From positions 62,001 to 126,000 of the forward strand of contig JBFWQA010000005.1 of NCBI GenBank assembly GCA_050249695.1: a DNA stretch of 64,000 bases. Direction: 5' to 3'. The DNA comes from JACKJP01 sp050249695. GTDB taxonomy: Bacteria; Pseudomonadota; Alphaproteobacteria; Rhizobiales; Tepidamorphaceae. Below are positions 43,556 through 52,085 of this stretch, piece after piece. The notes beneath the pieces were generated by a model that was given only the letters and a program-made list of their open reading frames with translations, did not search any database and was not told where the DNA came from. The position numbers and the translations under genes are program-made. Numbering within the stretch: the stretch's first letter is position 1; every line of letters begins with the position of its first letter.

Positions 43556-43927
43556 TCAAGCGGCGAAAAGTTCCTCGATGAAGCGGTTGGCCTGTTCGAC
43601 CTCCGCCTGCAGGCGGGCGGCCGCGCTCGCCACGGCCGCCGACCCTTTGCGGTATGGCGTCGCCTCGGCCCTCTCGGCGGCGTCCGCGACGGCGCCGGCG
43701 CCGATACTGCGGGCCGAACCCTTGATCGTATGGGCCGATTCAAGCCAGCGCTTCTTGCTCGAAGCGCTCATCAGGCGGGCGAGATAGAGCCTCGATTGCG
43801 TCACGAACAGATGCAGGACCTCACGCTCGAGATCGGGGTCGCCGAAAGTCTGGCGGGCAAGGTGGACGAGATCGATAGGTTTGACGGGTATTGCCGCCTC
43901 TCCGGCGGCCGGCAGGCTGTTACGCAT
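43556..43927 (-). CDS. Orphan HPt phosphotransfer protein
   Basis: The product is 123 residues with the HPt motif SAHTIKGSARSIGAG; the predicted phosphorylated His is residue 66. HPt domains relay phosphate between response regulators in multistep phosphorelays. Here it is a free-standing domain with no kinase or regulator adjacent. The start at 43927 has a GGAAG site; an in-frame ATG at 43948 is possible. Confidence 0.8.
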   Translation of the reverse strand: MRNSLPAAGEAAIPVKPIDLVHLARQTFGDPDLEREVLHLFVTQSRLYLARLMSASSKKRWLESAHTIKGSARSIGAGAVADAAERAEATPYRKGSAAVASAAARLQAEVEQANRFIEELFAA

Positions 43928-44018
43928 GATACTTGACTTCCACGCCATGAGCGCCCGGGCGGCGAGATGCCGAACCCGGCCTTGATGCCCAATGTTTCAA
44001 ATACAAACTAAATTCGGG

Positions 44019-44309
44019 TTAATCCGACCCCGCCACCCGCCGCGGCGGGTTCGCCTCAACCGCCGCATAGCCGGCCGGCGTCAGCCTGCAGACCAGCCAG
44101 TCCGGCTTGACCGGATTCTCGATCCACCGTTCCGCCCAGCCCGCCTCGATACATGAAAGGATGGTCCGGCGGGCGATCGCCTTGCCGTCGCCATCGAACA
44201 GAGGGAGCTTGCCGCCAGGCTGTGAAACGCCCCTTTTCAGCCATGCCGTCTGCACCGGCGTCGGCCTTGCGGATACGCCGCTTCCGGCTGCCTTGCGCTC
44301 TTTGGTCAC
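44019..44309 (-). CDS. Small winged-helix-like protein of unknown function
   Basis: The product is about 96 residues from the GTG at 44309 (VTKERKAAGS), with LKRGVSQPGGKLPLFDGDGK, SCIEAGWAERWIENPVKPDW (in shortened form) and LTPAGYAAVE. The RLTPAGY ending is typical of wing regions in small winged-helix regulators. An earlier GTG at 44372 would add 21 residues and run over a 14-bp palindrome at 44325-44338 that may be its own operator. No function is known to me. Confidence 0.5.
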   Translation of the reverse strand: MTKERKAAGSGVSARPTPVQTAWLKRGVSQPGGKLPLFDGDGKAIARRTILSCIEAGWAERWIENPVKPDWLVCRLTPAGYAAVEANPPRRVAGSD

Positions 44310-44660
44310 TGCACCGCCGCCCGTTAGCGTTAACGCTATATTCACACAATCGGGAAATCCGCTTCCCGTCACATGGATTTGACACTAGAGTTGGCGCGAC
44401 GACAAGCGGACGTTGGGGGAGTCTGCCGCAAGGCGGGGTTTTCACAGAGTGCGCGTGTCAAAGGACCTGCGGAAGATGCGAGCGGCGGTGACCGTAGGCG
44501 GTTTGGATTTGGTGCGGCAGTCGGAATATCCGGCGCCCGGCTTACGGCAGCCGAAGCACCGGCCTTCTGCCACGCAGCCGGACTAGCAGTTGCAGGACCG
44601 CCGGTGGGTCGGCCACGGCCCGGTGTGTAGTTGTAAGGCGTTGGCGAAGGCGAGTTCGAA
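44310..44660. other. Intergenic region upstream of the GPR-like gene
   Basis: This 351-bp divergent gap contains the 14-bp palindrome at 44325 and otherwise GC-rich sequence with no clear gene. It must hold the promoter of the large coiled-coil gene, but I cannot place -35 and -10 elements. Confidence 0.5.
44325..44338. promoter_or_regulatory. Perfect 14-bp palindrome
   Basis: TAGCGTTAACGCTA is self-complementary over all 14 bases and sits 16 bp upstream of the GTG start of the winged-helix-like gene. It may be an operator for that protein or for the divergent large gene. Confidence 0.45.
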
Positions 44661-47600
44661 ATGGCGAAGCAGAGCAAGGCTAAGGTGGACGCAGCGGATG
44701 ATGCGCTGCTGGCAGTGGAAGAAGCGCTTGGTCTGACCTCGGGAGAATCCGACGTTGATGTTGCGGCACGCAACGTCGACAGCGCCGCGGAGCGCGTCAT
44801 CGCGACGGCTCGCGGCAAAGGAAAGCCCGAAGACCGGCGCATGCCGGAAAAATCCGTGTCGGCCGCCCAAGGGCGCAAGGAGCGCGCGCACCGCGCAGCC
44901 AATGACGACCGCCCCTCCCTTTCCACGATCGTCTATGCGCTCGGCCGGCGCCCCTCGCGCGCGCCCTTCTGGGCGGCGCTTGTCGTATCCGTGCTCTGGG
45001 CCGCCATAGGCTTTGCCATCGGCTGGGGCCTCTTCGGCGGCGACTTGTTCGGTTTCGCCAGCGCCGAGACGGTTGCCGCCCGTCCCGGGCTGCTTGCGCT
45101 TTATGCCGCAATCGTCGTCCCGATCGCGTTCTTTTTCTCCATCGCGGCAATCTCCTATCGCGCCGCCGATATGAAGAATGCCGGGCGTTCGCTCACCGAA
45201 GCCGCCCTTCGGCTTGCCGAGCCGACTGATCTTGCAAACGAATCCGTGGCGACGATCGGCCAGGCCGTGCGCCGTGAAGTGGCCGCCATGGGTGACGGCG
45301 TTGAGCGTGCCCTCGCCCGCGCCGGCGAACTGGAAACGATGGTGCACGGCGAAGTCTCCTCGCTGGAGCGCGCCTTCCACGACAATGAACTGCGCGTGCG
45401 CAGCCTGCTGGAGCAACTGGCCACCGAACGCGAGGCGATCATCGGCAACGCCTCGCGGCTGCATGAGGCGCTGATCGGTGCCCGCCAGTCCCTCAACGAG
45501 GACATCGAATCGGCGGGCATGCGCCTTGCCGACGCGGTTTCGGAGGCCGGCAGCAAGGTGACGGCGGTCATGGACCGCCGCTCGGAGGAAATCGCCGACG
45601 CGCTGACCAGTGCGGGCGACAATCTGATCACGATGCTGACGAGCCACGGCGACGACCTCGTCCGCCGCCTCACGGTTTCCGGCACCGACGTCTCCGCGAC
45701 GCTCGCCCATGCGGGCGATTCGCTGGTCGAGACGTTCCGCGTCCGCGCCGGTGAGATCAACGACACGTTCGCGCTGTCCGGCGACACCCTGCTGCAGCAG
45801 CTTTCCGAGCGCAGTACCGCAATCAACGAGACGCTGGCGGCGACCGGCCATTCGGTCGTCAAGCTGCTCAGCGACCGCAGCACCGAGATCAACGTGACGC
45901 TGGCGGAAGCGGGTGACCGCTTCCACCAGACAATCGACGGCACCGGCCATGCGACGCTGCAGGAACTCACCCGCCTGCAGGGCGATCTGTACGACACCAT
46001 CGTCATCCGTGGCGGCGAAGCCAACGAGGCGCTCCGCGCGGCCCTAACCGACATCGACAGCCACCTTACAAGCCGCGGCACCCAACTGGTCGAGAGGCTT
46101 GCGGACCGCGGCACCGAAATCGCCGAGATGTTCGACAGCCGGACGATCGCGCTGAACGACACGCTGGGCAATCGCGCCGAGGAAATCGCCGAGACGCTCG
46201 ACAAGCGTACATCGCAGTTCGTTCGCACGCTGGCGGACCGCGCCCGCGAAATCGACGCCACGATCGGCGACGGATTGGGCAATATCGTTCGCACGATCGA
46301 CGAACATACGCGCGACATCCACGTCACCTTCGACAGCCAGGCCGGCAACTTCACGCGGACGGTCGGCGAGCGCATCGCCGAGTTCAACAGCACCGTGGAC
46401 GAACGGACCGCCACCATCAACTCGACATTCGACGACAAGACCGGCACCTTCAACCGCCTCATCGCCGAGCGCATCAAGGAATTCAGCGGAACCGTCGATG
46501 AGCATACCGGGCACATCACTCTCACCTTCGACGAGCAGACCGGTACGCTCAACCGCACGGTCGCGGAACGCATCGCCGAACTTCGCGGCACGATCGACGA
46601 ACACACGCGCGATATCCACGTAACCTTCGATACGCAGACCGGGTCCTTCAACCGCACTGTTGCTGAACGCATTGCCGAGCTGCGGGGAACAATCGACAAT
46701 TCGGGCCAGCAGCTGATCGACGGACTGAGCGCCCGCACGAGCGAGATCGAGGAAGTGCTCGCCCTGCGCGGCGGCCGTCTGGTCAACGAGATCGCGGGGC
46801 GCCGCGACGAGATCGAGGCCACATTCGCTTCGGCCACCGACCACTTCGCACAGACCTTGGAAGGCCGCGCCGGCGACCTCGCCGCCCGCGTCGAAGGTGC
46901 AAGCCATGCTCTGGCCCGGACAATCACCGAGCGCCAGGATGCCTTCGACGCCACCGTCACCAACGCCGCGGACTATCTCACGAGCGCGCTCGACAGCCGC
47001 ACCAACAAGATGGCCGAACGTATCGAGGGTTCCTCCGACATCCTGTCGCGGACGATCGAGCAGCGCCAGAACGCCTTCGACACCACTCTTTCCGACGCGG
47101 CCAGCCATCTCATCAGCGCGTTGGACAGCCGTTCGGGCGAACTCGTCGCACGTATCGACAGTTCCTCTGAGATTCTGGCTCAGACCCTCGAGCAGCGTCA
47201 GAATGCGTTCGATTCCTCGCTCGGCAGCGCGGCCCGGCATCTGACCGGCGCGCTGGACAGCCGCACCGAGGAAATGACGTCGTCGGTCATCACCGCGGCC
47301 GACGCCCTCACCGGCGCGCTCGACCAGCGCCGCGAAGGAATCGAGACCGTCCTTGGCCAGGCGACCGACAGCATCTCGCGTGCGATTTCCAGCCGCGGCG
47401 GCGAACTGACGCGCGCCCTGGCCCAGCAGGGCATCGATATCACCCATTCGATCGAGAAGAGCGGCGATACCGTGTTCACTGCGGTCGAAGCGCATGGCCG
47501 CCGCATGATCGAGGAGATGCGCGCAACCAATGGCGAGCTCTCCGCCACGATCGAGGCCATCATCGGCCGGCTTGGCAATGCCAATACGACACTTCGTGAC

Positions 47601-49571
47601 GTGCTGGCGACGGCGGCCGACAATCTCTCCGCCATCGAGACGACGCTCGGCCAGCGCGTCGTCGAATTCCGCGCGGCGATGGAGAAGAACGGAACGGATG
47701 TCGGCCAGATCAGCGATCGCGTGAGCGAACAGATCGGTCTGCTGACGAGCGCATCGCGGTCCGTGATCGCGGATGTCGCGCAGTTGACGGATCGTTTCGA
47801 GGGCCAGAATCTCGCGCTCAGCGAGACGATCAACCAGGCCGGCCGCGCCAATGCCGAGATCGATGCGACGATCGACGCCCGCCGTCAGCGGCTCGAAGCC
47901 CTGGCCGCCACCTTGGTCGCCAAGGCAGGCGAAGTCGACCGGATGATGCAGACCTATACCGGCCTCATCGAAGATTCGCTCAGCGCCGCCGAAGCGCGGG
48001 CGATCCAGGTGAATGAACTCCTCAGCTCCAACGCTGCGAGCGCCGCCGAGCGCGTCATCGAAGAATCCACCCGGATGCGCGAAATGGTCGCTCGCGCCAC
48101 CGAGGAATCGCTCAGTGCCGCCGAAGCGCGTGCGCGACAGGTCAACGAGCTTGTCAGCACGAATGCCGCGAGCGCCGCCGAGCGCGTCATCGAGGAATCC
48201 GACCGGATGCGCGAAATGGTTAGCCGCGCCACCGAGGATTCTCTCAACGCTGCCGAAATCCGCACCCAGCGGATCAACGAGCTTGTCAGCAGCAGCGCGG
48301 CAAGCGCGGCGGAACGGGTCATCGAGGAATGCGCTCGCATGCGCGAGATGGTCAGTCGCTTGACCGAGGAAGCCGACGTGCAGTCGGAGCGCGCAAATGC
48401 CGCCGCGCTCGCCCGGCTTGACGATCTGCGGATTGCCGCCGACGAAATCGGCCGCACGATCAGCCAGAAGGCTTCCGGCGCAGCGGGCGAGGTCTTCCGC
48501 GAGATCGACGTGCTTCGCCGCGCCGCCGAGGAAGTATCGGCCGCGATTTCCGAGAGCACCTCGCAGTCGAGCGATCAGGTTGCAAACCGCCTTGAACAGA
48601 TGCGTCTCGCAGTCAACGAACTGCGTTCCGCGCTGGAGAAGACCGCGACGGAGACGGGCGAAAGCGTTTCAAAGCAGATCACCACGCTTCGCCAGTCCAT
48701 GAGCGATCAGGGCCGCGGCGCCGCGGCGGATCTCCAGAACCAATTCGACCAGCTGGGCGAAGGCCTCGCGGCGATGGTGCAGCAGGCAGTCGGCAAGTTC
48801 TCCGACGCCGGACAGGAAATGCGCAAGGCCGCTTCGGCCATCGCGCAGGAACTCGAGGCGACACGCGCCGAACTCAAGCGCGGCGTCCTGGAACTCCCCC
48901 AGGAGACCCAGGAGAATGCAGCCGCGATGCGCCGTGCCGTTGCCGACCAGATCAAGGCGCTGAACGATCTCAGCGAGCTCGTTACCCGTCACGGCGGCGG
49001 TATCGACGTGGCCCGCGCCGAAGTGACCCGCAAGGCGGTTCAGAGCCAGAACGCCCCGCAGCAGTCTGCCGCGCCGCGTCAGCCGGCACCCCGTGCGGCA
49101 GTGCGCCAGGCGATGCCGCAGACAGCGCCCGCCGCCGAAGGCTGGACGATGTCCGATCTGCTCGATCGTGCCAAGAACGAGCCTGAGAACGCGCCGCGCC
49201 GCGTCGAGACGCCGCGCAAGCCGGCCCATGCCATGGAATCGATGAATGCGATCGCGGTCGACATCGCCAGGGCAATCAACGACCCGTCCTTCACGGATCT
49301 CTACAAGCGCTACCAGTCGGGCGAGCAGGACATCTTCGTGCGCCGTCTCTACGCCCAGCGCGACAGGGGCATCGTCGAGGAGATCCGGCGCCGCTATGGT
49401 CAGGATGCCGAGACCCGTAGCGCCGTCGACAACTATCTCGATGGTTTCGAGAACCTCCTGTCGGAGATTGCCCGCAACGACCGCGACGGCACGCTGCGCC
49501 AGATGTATCTGACGTCCGAGCCCAGCAAGGTCTATTCCCTGCTCGCCGACGCTGCCGGCCGGCCTCTCTGA
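44661..49571 (+). CDS. Giant membrane-anchored coiled-coil protein, GPR-like (growth pole ring)
   Basis: The product is 1636 residues. Residues 1-100 are charged; two transmembrane helices (about 102-125, 143-166) form a hairpin; residues about 180-1440 are one very long amphipathic helical region of degenerate repeats (patterns such as LSERSTAINETLA, RTVAERIAELRGTID, DAFDATVTNAADYLTSALDSR in short form), like apolipoprotein A-type repeats; a Pro/Gln-rich linker and a small conserved C-terminal domain (about 1500-1636, SFTDLYKRYQSGEQDIFVRR) follow. This is the layout of GPR of Agrobacterium, a polar-growth ring protein of Hyphomicrobiales, though shorter than the roughly 2100-residue Agrobacterium protein. 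Orthology is inferred, not shown. Confidence 0.75.
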   Translation: MAKQSKAKVDAADDALLAVEEALGLTSGESDVDVAARNVDSAAERVIATARGKGKPEDRRMPEKSVSAAQGRKERAHRAANDDRPSLSTIVYALGRRPSRAPFWAALVVSVLWAAIGFAIGWGLFGGDLFGFASAETVAARPGLLALYAAIVVPIAFFFSIAAISYRAADMKNAGRSLTEAALRLAEPTDLANESVATIGQAVRREVAAMGDGVERALARAGELETMVHGEVSSLERAFHDNELRVRSLLEQLATEREAIIGNASRLHEALIGARQSLNEDIESAGMRLADAVSEAGSKVTAVMDRRSEEIADALTSAGDNLITMLTSHGDDLVRRLTVSGTDVSATLAHAGDSLVETFRVRAGEINDTFALSGDTLLQQLSERSTAINETLAATGHSVVKLLSDRSTEINVTLAEAGDRFHQTIDGTGHATLQELTRLQGDLYDTIVIRGGEANEALRAALTDIDSHLTSRGTQLVERLADRGTEIAEMFDSRTIALNDTLGNRAEEIAETLDKRTSQFVRTLADRAREIDATIGDGLGNIVRTIDEHTRDIHVTFDSQAGNFTRTVGERIAEFNSTVDERTATINSTFDDKTGTFNRLIAERIKEFSGTVDEHTGHITLTFDEQTGTLNRTVAERIAELRGTIDEHTRDIHVTFDTQTGSFNRTVAERIAELRGTIDNSGQQLIDGLSARTSEIEEVLALRGGRLVNEIAGRRDEIEATFASATDHFAQTLEGRAGDLAARVEGASHALARTITERQDAFDATVTNAADYLTSALDSRTNKMAERIEGSSDILSRTIEQRQNAFDTTLSDAASHLISALDSRSGELVARIDSSSEILAQTLEQRQNAFDSSLGSAARHLTGALDSRTEEMTSSVITAADALTGALDQRREGIETVLGQATDSISRAISSRGGELTRALAQQGIDITHSIEKSGDTVFTAVEAHGRRMIEEMRATNGELSATIEAIIGRLGNANTTLRDVLATAADNLSAIETTLGQRVVEFRAAMEKNGTDVGQISDRVSEQIGLLTSASRSVIADVAQLTDRFEGQNLALSETINQAGRANAEIDATIDARRQRLEALAATLVAKAGEVDRMMQTYTGLIEDSLSAAEARAIQVNELLSSNAASAAERVIEESTRMREMVARATEESLSAAEARARQVNELVSTNAASAAERVIEESDRMREMVSRATEDSLNAAEIRTQRINELVSSSAASAAERVIEECARMREMVSRLTEEADVQSERANAAALARLDDLRIAADEIGRTISQKASGAAGEVFREIDVLRRAAEEVSAAISESTSQSSDQVANRLEQMRLAVNELRSALEKTATETGESVSKQITTLRQSMSDQGRGAAADLQNQFDQLGEGLAAMVQQAVGKFSDAGQEMRKAASAIAQELEATRAELKRGVLELPQETQENAAAMRRAVADQIKALNDLSELVTRHGGGIDVARAEVTRKAVQSQNAPQQSAAPRQPAPRAAVRQAMPQTAPAAEGWTMSDLLDRAKNEPENAPRRVETPRKPAHAMESMNAIAVDIARAINDPSFTDLYKRYQSGEQDIFVRRLYAQRDRGIVEEIRRRYGQDAETRSAVDNYLDGFENLLSEIARNDRDGTLRQMYLTSEPSKVYSLLADAAGRPL
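47970..48365 (+). repeat. Three tandem 132-bp repeats in the GPR-like gene
   Basis: Units start at 47970, 48102 and 48234 and encode 44-residue repeats at residues 1104, 1148 and 1192 (SLSAAEARA, VNELVS, ASAAERVIEES, MREMV). They are much more alike than other repeats in the protein, which indicates recent duplication. Confidence 0.88.
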
Positions 49572-49590
49572 TCGAGGCGAACAGTCAAAG

Positions 49591-49617
49591 AAAAGGCCGC
49601 CTCGGGCGGCCTTTTTT
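49591..49617 (+). terminator. Terminator after the GPR-like gene
   Basis: The stem AAAAGGCCGCC / GGCGGCCTTTT with a tcg loop is followed by TTTTTT. It lies 19 bp after the stop and also reads toward the convergent lipoprotein gene. Confidence 0.88.
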
Positions 49618-49635
49618 ATTGCCGTGAAGCCGGCC

Positions 49636-50298
49636 TCAGATGCGCGAGACCGTCCAGCCGACGATATCGGTCATCGCAGCCCGCATGGCCGCATCCAGTG
49701 CCGCCACGATCTCGCTGCCGCCCTTGCCCGTCAGCGGCGCCTCGCGGCTGAAGGTACGCGAGGCGACGATACGGCCGCTTCGATCGTTGACGATCCGGAC
49801 CGCGATCTCCGCAATAGCGACACCCGCGGCGGGATCGGCGTGGAATGCGCGGATCTCGGCCAGTATCTGATAGTCGGCCACGAGCCCCTCGCCCGTGCGC
49901 CCGACGCGGGCGACCCGACCGGACTGGTCGAAAGCCTCAACGAGCCGTGCCTGGAACAGTCGCGGCAGCTTGTCGGCCCACTGGGCACCGGAGAGATAGT
50001 TGATGACCGCGGGCTCGGGCCTGACGACGATCCGCTCCGTATCGAGCGAAGCAAGCGCGGTGGGTACCGGCACGAGAATCTGCGCGCGGGTCGACCCTAT
50101 GGAGCCGAAATCGCCCGGCGCGGTCAGATCGTATGTATCGGGCGGGGGTCCGCTCAGCACGCCGCCGCAACCGGCAAGCGCGACAGCTGTCGCCGCCGCG
50201 AGCATGCCAAGCCTCAACTGCCTGATGGTTCCCGTACCGTTCAACTCAATCTCCGCGACGCGACGCAACAGGCGACCAACATACCGGTCTTGCTGCAT
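49636..50298 (-). CDS. ABC-type transport auxiliary lipoprotein (PqiC-like)
   Basis: The product is 220 residues. The lipobox VALAGC lies at about 40-45, so lipidation removes the leader. The mature part (TYDLTAPGDFG, QILVPVPTALASLDTERIVV, AQWADKLPRLFQARLVEAF, with the final segment shortened) matches the ABC-transporter auxiliary lipoproteins associated with MCE systems. Likely an outer-membrane or periplasmic part of the mla operon. The exact start is uncertain, since the leader is long; other starts closer to the lipobox are possible. Confidence 0.8.
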   Translation of the reverse strand: MQQDRYVGRLLRRVAEIELNGTGTIRQLRLGMLAAATAVALAGCGGVLSGPPPDTYDLTAPGDFGSIGSTRAQILVPVPTALASLDTERIVVRPEPAVINYLSGAQWADKLPRLFQARLVEAFDQSGRVARVGRTGEGLVADYQILAEIRAFHADPAAGVAIAEIAVRIVNDRSGRIVASRTFSREAPLTGKGGSEIVAALDAAMRAAMTDIVGWTVSRI

Positions 50299-50312
50299 AG
50301 CACAAGAAGCCC

Positions 50313-51269
50313 TCAGCGGCGCCCATTGTATTCACGCACATTGTCGCCGCCCTGCATCAGGAAGCGGCTCGGATTGCGTTCGAACTCGCTCAGTACCCTG
50401 TCCATGCTCCTGAGAGTGCGCTGTCCTTCCGCGACGAATGCCTGGATGTCGCGCAGCCCGCTGCCGGAAAAGCGCTGGACGTCAGCGCCGATCGATTCGA
50501 TCTTCCTGTTCAGATTGTCGGACATCTCTCTGAAACTTTTGGCGGTTTCATTCAGGTTGGCGATAAATCCGTCGTCAGTCGTGCCGATCATTCCGTCGAT
50601 CCGCGCCACCAGGGAATCGATACGCTCCGACGCCGAGCGCAGGTCATGCGCGACGGCCGCCGCATCGTCGATGAACTGACCGATCTTGTCGGATTTTCCG
50701 GCCAGAGAACCGGTCAGTGTCTCCACATTGTCGACGATGCGGGTGACGGCCGTCTCGTTCGTCGCGATGATCGAGTCCAGCCGCACCACGACCCCGTCGA
50801 CGCGCGCGACGAGTTGCTGGGCGGCATCCAGCAGGTTCTGCAGGCCGGAGCGTTCTGCGAAGATGAGCGGCGCGGTATCCGGATCGCCCCATGCTTCGGT
50901 CAGCGGCGTGGACGTGGCCTTGCCCGGCTTGAGCATCAGCACCGCGCCGCCGGTGATGCCCTGCGTCTGCAGCAGGGCCTTGGTGTCCACTTTGACGGGC
51001 GTGTCGTTTGCCACCGAAATCCGCACGATGATCTGGGTCGGATCGTAGGGAGCGAGCGTCATCGACGAGACCTGTCCTACCTTGATGCCGTTGAAAAGCA
51101 CGGGGCTGCCGGTGTTGAGACCGGATACGTCGTCGACGAACACGACCCGGTAGTCGGTCTGAGCCCCCTGCTCGCCATAGCGGCCGAGCCAATAGATGAA
51201 GGCGAACGCCGCGACGATGGCGACGATCGTGAACAGGCCGACGATGATCGGACTAGCGCGTGTTTCCAT
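50313..51269 (-). CDS. mlaD: MlaD-like MCE-domain lipid-binding protein
   Basis: The product is 318 residues: one N-terminal membrane anchor (about 8-28, IIVGLFTIVAIVAAFAFIY) and an MCE domain (YRVVFVDDVSGLNTGSPVLF, GIKVGQVSSMTL), followed by a helical C-terminal region (about 150-290). MCE proteins form hexameric rings that bind phospholipids for transport between membranes. Starts 18 bp after the ATPase gene. Confidence 0.9.
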   Translation of the reverse strand: METRASPIIVGLFTIVAIVAAFAFIYWLGRYGEQGAQTDYRVVFVDDVSGLNTGSPVLFNGIKVGQVSSMTLAPYDPTQIIVRISVANDTPVKVDTKALLQTQGITGGAVLMLKPGKATSTPLTEAWGDPDTAPLIFAERSGLQNLLDAAQQLVARVDGVVVRLDSIIATNETAVTRIVDNVETLTGSLAGKSDKIGQFIDDAAAVAHDLRSASERIDSLVARIDGMIGTTDDGFIANLNETAKSFREMSDNLNRKIESIGADVQRFSGSGLRDIQAFVAEGQRTLRSMDRVLSEFERNPSRFLMQGGDNVREYNGRR

Positions 51270-51287
51270 TTTGATGCCGATCGTTCC

Positions 51288-52076
51288 TCAATCCCGCCCG
51301 CGTGCCGCGACTCCGCCGAGCACGGCCCTGGCGCGAGCGCCGTGAAAATAGCGATTAATCCATGGATCGTCGAATGCCATGACGGTCTTGGGATCTCCCA
51401 TGACCAGCACCTTGCCGCCGCCCAGTGCCGCGATATGAGTGCATGTCGAGATCAGGCTGTCGAGGTCATGGGTGACCATGAACACCGTCAGTCCGAGCGT
51501 TTGCGAGAGTTTCGCGATCAACTCGTCGAACTCGGCCGCGCCGATCGGGTCGAGGCCGGAGGTGGGCTCGTCGAGGAAGACGATCTTCGGATCGAGCGAA
51601 AGAGCCCGCGCGAGCGCCGCGCGTTTGATCATGCCGCCGGACAGCTCTGAGGGAAATTTGTCGCCGGCATCGGCACTAAGGCCGACCATCGCCAGCTTGA
51701 GATCGGCCAGTTCGTCCATCAGTTCGTGCGACAAATCCAGATGTTCGCGCATCGGCGCCTGCACGTTCTGCCGCACATTGAGCGACGAAAACAGCGCGCC
51801 GTGCTGGAACAGCACGCCCATTTCCTTTTCCACGCGGCTCCGTTCCGTCTCGCTCGCCTCGTCGAGATTGACGCCAAGCACGTCGACGGTGCCGGCCTGC
51901 CGCGGGACAAGGCCGAGAATGGTTCGCATGAGCACCGACTTGCCCGCCCCGGAAGCCCCGACGAAACCCAGAAGCGCGCCGCGCGGCACATCCAGATCCA
52001 GCCCGTCGAGAACCTTGTGGTCCCCGAACGATACGGTGATGCCGCGACAGCTGATGGCGGGATCCTTGTCGGTCAT
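51288..52076 (-). CDS. mlaF: MlaF-like ABC transporter ATPase
   Basis: The product is 262 residues with Walker A GASGAGKSVLMRT, the signature LSGGMIKRAALARALS, Walker B KIVFLDEPTSGLDP and a switch His in VTHDLDSL. The LSGGM variant with K/R at the following positions is typical of MlaF-type ATPases. It powers the MlaE permease encoded 9 bp upstream. Confidence 0.92.
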   Translation of the reverse strand: MTDKDPAISCRGITVSFGDHKVLDGLDLDVPRGALLGFVGASGAGKSVLMRTILGLVPRQAGTVDVLGVNLDEASETERSRVEKEMGVLFQHGALFSSLNVRQNVQAPMREHLDLSHELMDELADLKLAMVGLSADAGDKFPSELSGGMIKRAALARALSLDPKIVFLDEPTSGLDPIGAAEFDELIAKLSQTLGLTVFMVTHDLDSLISTCTHIAALGGGKVLVMGDPKTVMAFDDPWINRYFHGARARAVLGGVAARGRD

Positions 52077-52085
52077 TTCCGTTGC

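Noticed and set aside
45155..46963. 602-codon minus-strand frame inside the giant coiled-coil gene
   Set aside because: The Ser/Arg-rich product mirrors the repeat structure of the plus-strand gene and has no start signals.
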